Shown in pieces: positions 52,625 through 58,741 of a stretch of DNA of 58,741 bases. The stretch's first letter is position 1. The number at the start of each line of letters is the position of its first letter. The DNA comes from CAZPHI01 sp964586425 (lineage in GTDB: Bacteria; Bacillota; Clostridia; Lachnospirales; Lachnospiraceae): the NCBI GenBank assembly GCA_964586425.1, contig CAZPHI010000008.1, positions 1 through 58,741 of the forward strand. The letters are read 5' to 3'. Below the pieces are notes generated by a model, which was not told where the DNA came from, ran no database searches, and saw nothing but the letters and a program-made list of their open reading frames with translations. The position numbers and the translations under genes are program-made.

Positions 52625-54079
52625 TTAAACCGTACCATGTTTTTTAGCTGGACGATCCTCTCTTTTTGCAAAAAGCATCTCAAATGCATATGCAACATAT
52701 TTTCTTGTATCAGCTGGAGCAATAATTGTGTCAACATATCCTCTATTTGCAGCTGATTCAACATTGGACTGAATTGCTGAATATATAGCAGCTTTTTCAG
52801 AAATTAAGCTGTTAACATCTGAAGCTTTGCTAATTTCATCTGCATACATAATCTTAGCTGCAGCTGTTGAATCCATCATTCCAATCGAAGCAGTATTCCA
52901 AGCATATACAATATCTGCACCAATTGATTTGCTATTCATTGCTACATACGCACTACCAAAAGCTTCTCCTGTAACAACATTAACTCTAGGAACTGTTGCA
53001 TTAGCAAAAGCATATGTAAGCTTTGCAACTGCATCAGCAATTCTCTTTTCAGCACAAACTGTTGCTTCAAATCCTTTTGTATTAGTAAGAGAAAGAACTG
53101 GAATACTAAATGCATCACAGAATTTCACAAATTCAGCAGCTTTATTAGCTCCATCTGCTGTAATTACAGCATCATATTTTTCTGCAACACTACCATCTTC
53201 TCCAAATAACTGTGTTCTATTACCAACTGCACCTACTGTTGTTCCATTAACTTTAATGAATCCTGTTACCATTGATTTGGCATATGATGCTTTAACTTCT
53301 ACAAATACACCATTGTCTGAAATTGTTGACAATACATAAGCAGCATCGCCAGCTGTTCCAGCAAGTTCAGGTGTTAATCTGTTAAGATCATCTGTACATT
53401 CTTCATATGACATATCATCTTCATTATTAGAAGGTAACATTGAAATTAATTCTCTAATTCCAGCTGCGATATCATCCTCTGTTCCTGTAAAGTCAGCATT
53501 ACCAGCCTCTTCAGCCTGGAACTTAGCCGCTGCTGTATCAAGTTTAGAATCGTTATTGCCATCTAATGCATTAGGGCTGTTAACGAATAATTTACCATTC
53601 TTTTCTTCAACGAATGTGAAATCTGACATTGATGTAAGAATAGCCATTCCACCGCCGCAATTTCCATAAACTGCAGTAATCTGTGGAATTACCCCTGAAG
53701 CAAGTGTCTGCTTCATGTAGATTTCTCCAAAACCATTAAGCGCATCTGTAGCTTCCTGTAATCTTAAGCCTGCGCAGTCGATAAGGCCAATGACTGGTGC
53801 TCCCATCTTTAATGCTAAATCATAAATTCTAGTAATCTTCTTAGCGTGCATCTCGCCGATAGATCCGTTTAATACAGATGCATCCTGGCTATAAACATAC
53901 ACCAGATTACCATCAATTACTCCATAACCAGTGATTACGCCATCACCAGGAGTATCTTTGTCTGCCATGTTAAAATCAGTACTTCTGGCTTTTACCATTG
54001 CACCAACTTCAACAAAACTGTTGTCGTCAAGAATAGATTCAATTCTCATTCTTGAGGAACCCGTTGCTGTGTTACTCAT
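52625..54079 (-). CDS. Acyl-CoA-type carboxyltransferase (MmdA/12S-like)
   Basis: Of 484 aa with two crotonase-fold halves. N-terminal half: RIESILDDNSFVEVGAMVKARS, VYVYSQDASVLNGSIGEMHAKKI, APVIGLIDCAGLRLQE, GNCGGGMAILTSMSDF; C-terminal half: GFIKVNGTTVGAVGNRTQL, FCDAFSIPVLSLTNTKGFE, GEAFGSAYVAMNSKSIGADIVYAW. This matches the alpha subunit of methylmalonyl-CoA decarboxylase or 12S of transcarboxylase. The acyl-CoA substrate is not decided. It starts the operon with GGAGG before ATG 54079 and a promoter at 54142-54170. Confidence 0.92.
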   Translation of the reverse strand: MSNTATGSSRMRIESILDDNSFVEVGAMVKARSTDFNMADKDTPGDGVITGYGVIDGNLVYVYSQDASVLNGSIGEMHAKKITRIYDLALKMGAPVIGLIDCAGLRLQEATDALNGFGEIYMKQTLASGVIPQITAVYGNCGGGMAILTSMSDFTFVEEKNGKLFVNSPNALDGNNDSKLDTAAAKFQAEEAGNADFTGTEDDIAAGIRELISMLPSNNEDDMSYEECTDDLNRLTPELAGTAGDAAYVLSTISDNGVFVEVKASYAKSMVTGFIKVNGTTVGAVGNRTQLFGEDGSVAEKYDAVITADGANKAAEFVKFCDAFSIPVLSLTNTKGFEATVCAEKRIADAVAKLTYAFANATVPRVNVVTGEAFGSAYVAMNSKSIGADIVYAWNTASIGMMDSTAAAKIMYADEISKASDVNSLISEKAAIYSAIQSNVESAANRGYVDTIIAPADTRKYVAYAFEMLFAKREDRPAKKHGTV

Positions 54080-54141
54080 GTCATAAACCTCCATTATATA
54101 TTTAATAATATTACTATATGGCTTAAAGTCTACCGCTTATC

Positions 54142-54170
54142 ATTGTATAACATTGACAATAAAATATCAA
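54142..54170 (-). promoter_or_regulatory. Sigma-A promoter of the decarboxylase operon
   Basis: On the minus strand TTGATA (54165-54170), 17-nt spacer, TACAAT (54142-54147), about 60 nt before the first start codon. Confidence 0.6.
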
Positions 54171-54212
54171 GAAAAATCTACTAATATTTCGAAGTTTTCA
54201 CAATATTTTACA

Positions 54213-54893
54213 TTAATCCAAAGCTTGAATTATAAGGGCTTTTCCAGTCTCCAGACTAATACTTGCCACTTCACTTTCTATCTCGTTACTGATGCACAAA
54301 CTTGAATTGTTTTTTACATATTCTTTACTCAGCGAATATTTAAATCCGTTCAGACTAAGTCCTGATATATCTCCACCATAAGGTAATATAGAAACAAAAT
54401 ATCCATATTGGTCATTTTTGCCAATATTCATAGTCTTTCCTGCATATAAAACATTTATACAATTATGTTCATCTATAATCGTGCCATGAATTCCAGCTTC
54501 TGCAATCTTATCAAGATTACCAATATTGCCAAACACATGATCAAGCCTTGTACCTGTTGCACCAAGAATCGTAATCGTATTATCTTTTGTATCATATTCA
54601 TCATTATCATTTATTATCGCAATGGCCTTAACAACCGCAAGCCCCGTATCCGTATCATCCTTTTCACATGGATACCGCTCTACTATGTCTTCATTGTCTG
54701 AAATCAACTTTTCATAATTGATATTACCAACCGAATCAAAATCTCCTATTATTTTATTTGGAATCACTTCCATTCTATAACTATGATAAGCCCCCCTGTC
54801 CGCTGCAATCACATAGTCATAGTGCCTATTATTAAGCCACTTTTTACCCCATTCATAATCAATATTACCGCCTGTTACAATAAGAATATCCAT
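54213..54893 (-). CDS. thiN: Thiamine pyrophosphokinase
   Basis: Makes thiamine diphosphate from thiamine and ATP, 226 aa. Signature parts are VIAADRGAYHSYRMEVIPNKIIGDFDSVG (DFDS), CEKDDTDTGLAVVKAI and ILGATGTRLDHVFGNIG, with a C-terminal beta domain. AGGAG lies 9 nt before ATG 54893. No TPP riboswitch is seen upstream in the 155 nt before it. The gene ends 43 nt before the decarboxylase promoter. Confidence 0.95.
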   Translation of the reverse strand: MDILIVTGGNIDYEWGKKWLNNRHYDYVIAADRGAYHSYRMEVIPNKIIGDFDSVGNINYEKLISDNEDIVERYPCEKDDTDTGLAVVKAIAIINDNDEYDTKDNTITILGATGTRLDHVFGNIGNLDKIAEAGIHGTIIDEHNCINVLYAGKTMNIGKNDQYGYFVSILPYGGDISGLSLNGFKYSLSKEYVKNNSSLCISNEIESEVASISLETGKALIIQALD

Positions 54894-55048
54894 AATTATA
54901 TCACTCCTAATTTTTCTTATAATTACATTTTATCACATATGCATCTATAATTATATACAAATGTTATTTTCCTTTTTACTTATCATTATAAATGTATTAT
55001 AATATATATACATATTTGCATTATTTATTATGAAGTGAGGGATTTTAT

Positions 55049-55873
55049 ATGCCATGGTGTCCAAAGTGTAAAACAGAATATGAACAAGGTGCCACAATCT
55101 GCTCTGACTGTGGTACGAAGTTAGTAAAACAAATCAAAGATGGAATCCAGTATGAAGCTGTTACATTCGTAGATGAAAGTATTGCCAAGCGTCTAGTAAA
55201 ACTGCTGTTATTTTCTGATATACCATCTGCAAGAATGATATATGATCCAGTTAATCATCATTATGAAGTTCAGGTTGACAGACCACATTACCAAAAAGCT
55301 CTCGATCTTGTTAATATATTCAAAGAGAATGAATTTAACAATAACCTGGCTGAAGATAATAATTTTCAGGATGGTTATGAAACCTCTAGTCAAACAACAA
55401 TAAAGGAGCCTTACGAATCATATCACTACAAATACAGCAGTAATATTACGGCTGCCTACTCCTTTACAATAATTGGTGCTGTAGGATTGTTGTTCATTAT
55501 TATCAATGATCTAAAGCTATTGCCATTCCTTAATTTTACCAATATATCAGGAGTATTATTCAATATTGTCCTTGGAGGACTTTTTATCTTCTTTATTATA
55601 ATTGGTATATTTTCATTCAAGCGTTCTAAGGACTACAAATCTAAAGCCATTGAAGAAGACTCTATCACAAAAGAATTAATGAATTTCTTAAGTGAGCGCT
55701 ATGACTCACATATTCTTTTTGATATGACTTCAGATGTTTCATCAGAGGAAGTCAGCTATTTTAAAAAGTTAGATATAATTAAAGCTGCAATCAGCTCAAA
55801 ATATGACGACTTATCACCTGCTTATGTCGATAAAATTGCAGATGATTTTCTTCAATCAATTACATACAAATAG
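55049..55873 (+). CDS. Zinc-ribbon membrane protein of unknown function
   Basis: Of 274 aa. The N-terminal zinc ribbon MPWCPKCKTEYEQGATICSDCGTKL (CxxC...CxxC) is followed by a DUF2007-like segment (LVKLLLFSDIPSARMIYDPV), a low-complexity stretch, two membrane helices (FTIIGAVGLLFIIINDL and ISGVLFNIVLGGLFIFFIIIGIFSF) and a cytoplasmic helical tail. The Cys and helices suggest a membrane sensor or adaptor, but function is unknown. GAGGG precedes ATG 55049. It is a plus-strand gene on its own, with a hairpin at its end. Confidence 0.8.
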   Translation: MPWCPKCKTEYEQGATICSDCGTKLVKQIKDGIQYEAVTFVDESIAKRLVKLLLFSDIPSARMIYDPVNHHYEVQVDRPHYQKALDLVNIFKENEFNNNLAEDNNFQDGYETSSQTTIKEPYESYHYKYSSNITAAYSFTIIGAVGLLFIIINDLKLLPFLNFTNISGVLFNIVLGGLFIFFIIIGIFSFKRSKDYKSKAIEEDSITKELMNFLSERYDSHILFDMTSDVSSEEVSYFKKLDIIKAAISSKYDDLSPAYVDKIADDFLQSITYK

Positions 55874-55874
55874 A

Positions 55875-55930
55875 AAATGCTGTTTCATTCACAAGATATA
55901 TATCAATATCACAGTGATGAAACAGCATTT
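55875..55930. terminator. Hairpin between convergent genes, probable bidirectional terminator
   Basis: AAATGCTGTTTCAT (55875-55888) pairs with ATGAAACAGCATTT (55917-55930), a perfect 14-bp stem with a 28-nt loop. T tracts are short (three to four), so efficiency is uncertain. Confidence 0.65.
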
Positions 55931-55957
55931 GCTATATTATTATCTTATACTATAATT

Positions 55958-56251
55958 CTATATTTCAAAATCAAGACTACGTCTGTCACATACAACTGAT
56001 CTGATGTATTTGCCAGCATCTACATGAGCCGGATGATCTTTGTAAATCTTTAACGCTTCATCTGATTCCATAAGTGAATATAAAGCTATCTGAGTATTAC
56101 ATGAATCACAAGGTTCTGTAATTACTGTTGCTTCAACAAGTCCAGGAACCACACCTACAAGATTCTCAAGAAGTTCTTTTATTTTAGCTTTTGCAGCTAC
56201 TTTGTCCTCTACTGAATCATTAATGTTCCAGCATACAATGTGTCTTATCAT
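55958..56251 (-). CDS. Dabb family (stress-responsive A/B barrel) protein
   Basis: A dimeric alpha/beta-barrel protein of 97 aa. It begins MIRHIVCWNI, has KIKELLENLVGVVPGLVEATVI in the middle, and ends with IYKDHPAHVDAGKYIRSVVCDRRSLDF, all typical of Dabb. The His at the start and near the end are the conserved ones. Function is unknown in most members. GGAG precedes ATG 56251. It follows nfnB by 24 nt and may be in its transcript. Confidence 0.88.
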   Translation of the reverse strand: MIRHIVCWNINDSVEDKVAAKAKIKELLENLVGVVPGLVEATVITEPCDSCNTQIALYSLMESDEALKIYKDHPAHVDAGKYIRSVVCDRRSLDFEI

Positions 56252-56275
56252 AGTCTATCTCCTATCGCAATTATA

Positions 56276-57661
56276 TTACTTGTTAGAAAGGTATTCATCA
56301 ATACCTTTAGCTCCAGCTTTACCAGCACCCATAGCAAGGATAACTGTTGCAGCTCCAGTTACAGCATCACCACCAGCATATACGCCAGTTTTTGATGTTT
56401 TACCAAATTCTTCATCGGCAACGATACATTTACGATTATTAACTTCAAGGCCCTTAGTTGTTGAAGAAATAAGTGGATTTGGTGATGTACCAAGTGACAT
56501 AATTACTGTGTCAACTTCTAATTCAAATTCAGAATTAGGAATCTCAACAGGTCTTCTTCTTCCTGATGCATCAGGCTCACCAAGTTCCATCTTAACACAC
56601 TTCATACCTTTTACCCAACCATTCTCATCAGCAACGATTTCTGTTGGATTAGTAAGAAGATCAAAGATAATTCCTTCTTCTTTTGCATGATGTACTTCTT
56701 CTTTTCTCGCTGGAAGTTCATCTTCGCTTCTTCTGTACACGATATGTACTTCTGCGCCGAGACGAAGTGCTGTTCTAGCAGCATCCATAGCAACATTACC
56801 ACCACCTACAACTGCAACCTTCTTGCTAGTTGTAATAGGTGTATCATATTCATCTTTGAATGCTTTCATAAGATTACTTCTTGTAAGATATTCATTAGCA
56901 CTGAATACACCACTTGCATTCTCACCTGGAATACCCATGAATTTTGGAAGTCCTGCTCCTGAACCAATGAATACAGCATCAAATCCTTCTTCATTGATTA
57001 ACTGATCTATTGTAAGTGATTTACCAATAATTACATTAGTTTCAATCTTAACGCCGAGACTCTTAACATTCTCAATTTCGCTTTTAACAACTGTCTCTTT
57101 AGGAAGACGAAATTCTGGAATACCATATACAAGAACACCACCAGCTTCGTGAAGTGCCTCAAAAATAGTAACATCATATCCCATCTTTGCTAAATCTCCA
57201 GCACATGTTAATCCTGAAGGACCAGAACCAATTACAGCAACCTTCTTACCATTAACAGTAGTTGGAGCTTCTGGCTTAATATTATTCTCTCTTGCCCAAT
57301 CAGCAACGAATCTTTCAAGCTTACCAATTGATATTGATTCGCCCTTGATTCCTCTGATACATTTGCCTTCACACTGGCTTTCCTGTGGACATACACGACC
57401 ACATACAGCAGGAAGTGCAGATGACTGGCCTATAATCTTATATGCTTCTTCTATATTGCCTTCTTTAACTTCATGAACAAATGCTGGAATATTAATTGAT
57501 ACTGGACATCCTTTAATACACTGAGCATTTTTACAATTAATACATCTAGAAGCTTCTTCCATTGCTTCTTCTTTATTATATCCAAGACATACTTCTTCAA
57601 AATTAGAATTTCTTACATTTGGATCCTGTTCTCTAACAGGTACTTTTTTCATTACATCCAT
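56276..57661 (-). CDS. NfnB / glutamate synthase small-subunit-like FAD and Fe-S oxidoreductase
   Basis: Of 461 aa. N-terminal Fe-S domain: CINCKNAQCIKGCP and CGRVCPQESQCEGKC (two [4Fe-4S]), then FAD site VIGSGPSGLTCAGDLA, GGVLVYGIPEFRLPK, and NADPH site VAVVGGGNVAMDAARTALRLG with YRRSEDELPARKEE. The same gene could be called gltA (glutamate synthase small subunit), but the preceding NfnA-like gene makes NfnB likelier: NADH-dependent reduced ferredoxin:NADP+ oxidoreductase, electron-bifurcating. No large glutamate-synthase subunit is here. GAGG lies about 9 nt before ATG 57661. Confidence 0.9.
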   Translation of the reverse strand: MDVMKKVPVREQDPNVRNSNFEEVCLGYNKEEAMEEASRCINCKNAQCIKGCPVSINIPAFVHEVKEGNIEEAYKIIGQSSALPAVCGRVCPQESQCEGKCIRGIKGESISIGKLERFVADWARENNIKPEAPTTVNGKKVAVIGSGPSGLTCAGDLAKMGYDVTIFEALHEAGGVLVYGIPEFRLPKETVVKSEIENVKSLGVKIETNVIIGKSLTIDQLINEEGFDAVFIGSGAGLPKFMGIPGENASGVFSANEYLTRSNLMKAFKDEYDTPITTSKKVAVVGGGNVAMDAARTALRLGAEVHIVYRRSEDELPARKEEVHHAKEEGIIFDLLTNPTEIVADENGWVKGMKCVKMELGEPDASGRRRPVEIPNSEFELEVDTVIMSLGTSPNPLISSTTKGLEVNNRKCIVADEEFGKTSKTGVYAGGDAVTGAATVILAMGAGKAGAKGIDEYLSNK

Positions 57662-57694
57662 TGTCTTATCCTCTTTCCAAATTATTATTATTGA

Positions 57695-58579
57695 TTAGCC
57701 GTTGCAATTACCACATCCACCATGGTGAGTATCACCTTCAAGTGCCTTAAGCATTGCTCTTCCCTCTTCAGTTTTATACTGCTGCTGACGTTTCATTGCC
57801 TGATTAAAATCGACAAGATGACCATCAAATTCTGGTCCATCTACACAAGCGAATTTAATCTCGCCACCAACTGAAAGACGGCATGCTCCACACATACCTG
57901 TACCATCAACCATAATTGGATTCATACTTACAATAGTTTTAAGACCAAGCTCTTTTGTTAACAGACAGACAAATTTCATCATAATCATTGGTCCTATTGC
58001 AACGCATACATCATAATGTTTCTTCTGATTCTCAACAAGATCTTTGATTACCTCTGTAACCATACCTTTTCTCTCATAACTGCCATCATCTGTTGTAACA
58101 TAAAGATTACCAGCAACATCTCTCATCATATCTTCAAGAATTAAAAGATCCTTTGTTTTAGAACCTACAATAACATCTGCATCAATTCCATGCTCATGTA
58201 ACCATTTTACCTGTGGATATACTGGTGCTGTACCTACACCACCAGCAACAAATAACATCTTCTTATTCTTAAGCTCATTAATATCTTCAGATACAAATTC
58301 TGAAGCACATCCAAGTGGTCCAACGAAATCGCTAAATGCATCTCCAGCTGTCATCTCCGACATTCTCTGTGTTGATGCACCAACAATCTGGAATACAATT
58401 GTAATTACGCCTGTTTCTCTGTTGTAATCACAAATTGTAAGTGGAATTCTCTCACCTTTTTCATCAATTTTGGCGATGATAAACTGACCAGGCTCACAAT
58501 GTTTTGCAATTCTAGGAGCTTCTACATCCATTAAGTAGATTTTCTCAGCTAATTTCTCAGCTTTTAATATTTTGTACAT
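57695..58579 (-). CDS. NfnA-like FAD/[2Fe-2S] subunit
   Basis: Of 294 aa. It has an N-terminal FAD-binding barrel (EPGQFIIAKIDEKGERIPLTICDY), an NAD site (MLFVAGGVGTAPVYPQVKWL), and a C-terminal [2Fe-2S] cysteine set (GTGMCGACRLSVGGEIKFACVDG) with a further CGNC tail. This is the ferredoxin-NADP+ reductase subunit alpha (NfnA, also SudB) that works with NfnB. It precedes nfnB by 33 nt. AAAGGGG lies before ATG 58579. Dihydroorotate dehydrogenase electron-transfer subunit (PyrK) is related but shorter and sits elsewhere. Confidence 0.9.
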   Translation of the reverse strand: MYKILKAEKLAEKIYLMDVEAPRIAKHCEPGQFIIAKIDEKGERIPLTICDYNRETGVITIVFQIVGASTQRMSEMTAGDAFSDFVGPLGCASEFVSEDINELKNKKMLFVAGGVGTAPVYPQVKWLHEHGIDADVIVGSKTKDLLILEDMMRDVAGNLYVTTDDGSYERKGMVTEVIKDLVENQKKHYDVCVAIGPMIMMKFVCLLTKELGLKTIVSMNPIMVDGTGMCGACRLSVGGEIKFACVDGPEFDGHLVDFNQAMKRQQQYKTEEGRAMLKALEGDTHHGGCGNCNG

Positions 58580-58699
58580 AATAGTACCCCTTTCATTTTA
58601 TATTTACATCTTAATGTATTAAAACATTGTAATGTAATTGTATAATCTATATCAGGCATATTGCCTTATACACTAATAAGAATAATTAACTCAAACTTC

Positions 58700-58741
58700 G
58701 CACTTGAATAAGTGCTTATGCACCTTGAAAATTCAATAAAA
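58700..58741 (+). other. Possible start of an rRNA operon leader or spacer at the window edge
   Basis: On the plus strand GCACTT-GAAT-AAGTGC (58700-58715) forms a perfect hairpin, followed by TGCACCTTGAAAATTCAATAA to the edge. That order, hairpin then a box ending in CTTGAAAAyTsAATA, resembles the boxA-like element before 16S or 23S rRNA genes of Firmicutes. No rRNA gene lies within the window. Confidence 0.35.

Noticed and set aside
54894..55048. TPP riboswitch before thiN
   Set aside because: None of the conserved thi-box elements (such as CTGAGA) could be seen, and the ribosome-binding site lies close to the start.
56276..57661. Glutamate synthase small subunit (gltD)
   Set aside because: No large subunit is adjacent, and an NfnA-like partner is directly upstream, so NfnB is more likely.
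58700..58715. Perfect hairpin as a terminator
   Set aside because: No T tract on either strand and no gene ends there.

Overview
This window looks like a chromosomal segment of a low-GC, anaerobic, Gram-positive bacterium of the Clostridia, most probably Lachnospiraceae. The pointers are an rnfCDGEAB operon, an NADH-type [FeFe]-hydrogenase, NfnAB, a sodium-pump decarboxylase, a GerW-type sporulation gene, and Firmicute gene orders (ruvA-ruvB, zapA-U32, cmk-ispH-S1). The genus is an inference. Nearly all genes lie on the minus strand; only three lie on the plus strand, and each ends at a hairpin that can also serve its minus-strand neighbour. There is no tRNA, complete rRNA gene, insertion sequence, prophage or CRISPR array. 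No gene-free stretch exceeds about 240 bases.

Layout, left to right. 1-6.6 kb: recG, then a trimeric hydrogenase (hydC, hydB, hydA), a small unknown protein and tcdA. 6.6-10.6 kb: yqeY, a formate/nitrite-type channel, a DAK2 kinase with its Asp23 partner, and rpmB (L28). 10.7-15.4 kb: a Bce-type antimicrobial-peptide sensing and detoxification module (bceR, bceS, bceA, bceB) whose permease is frameshifted. 15.4-18.6 kb: a 45-residue membrane protein, gerW, a DUF2953 protein and two unknown genes. 18.8-28 kb: lysA, LRR, lytic transglycosylase, PilZ, NUDIX, PBP2, FtsW/RodA and U32 genes. 28-31.5 kb: zapA, ruvBA and a DUF815 ATPase. 31.8-33.1 kb: a plus-strand glycosyltransferase. 33.1-34.7 kb: Gx transporter, NusG-II protein and a secreted unknown. 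34.9-40 kb: rnf. 40.2-43.7 kb: an RNase H-like nuclease, a repeat adhesin with no signal peptide, and cheR. 43.8-48.6 kb: S1, ispH, cmk, a BaiN flavoprotein and a frameshifted RpiR regulator. 48.8-54.1 kb: the biotin-dependent sodium-pump operon. 54.2-58.6 kb: thiN, a zinc-ribbon membrane protein, a Dabb protein and nfnAB.

The common theme is anaerobic redox and ion-gradient economy. HydABC exchanges electrons between NADH (perhaps also ferredoxin) and H2. Rnf couples ferredoxin:NAD+ electron transfer to ion export. NfnAB balances ferredoxin, NADH and NADPH. The decarboxylase operon couples a carboxyl-transfer reaction to Na+ export.

The observations most worth checking are: two genes broken by single-base changes in homopolymer runs (bceB at a G4 run, the RpiR regulator at an A6 run); a bceA leader in which a 9-bp hairpin separates a strong Shine-Dalgarno from its start codon; a four-cysteine tail on RnfE; a stripped-down HydB and a TSCSPGW active-site motif in HydA; a lipoprotein-OadG fusion; and the adhesin without a secretion signal. 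I saw no convincing wholly new multi-gene system. The best candidates for unstudied biology are the unknown 467-aa/108-aa pair beside gerW and the secreted unknown downstream-facing of rnf.
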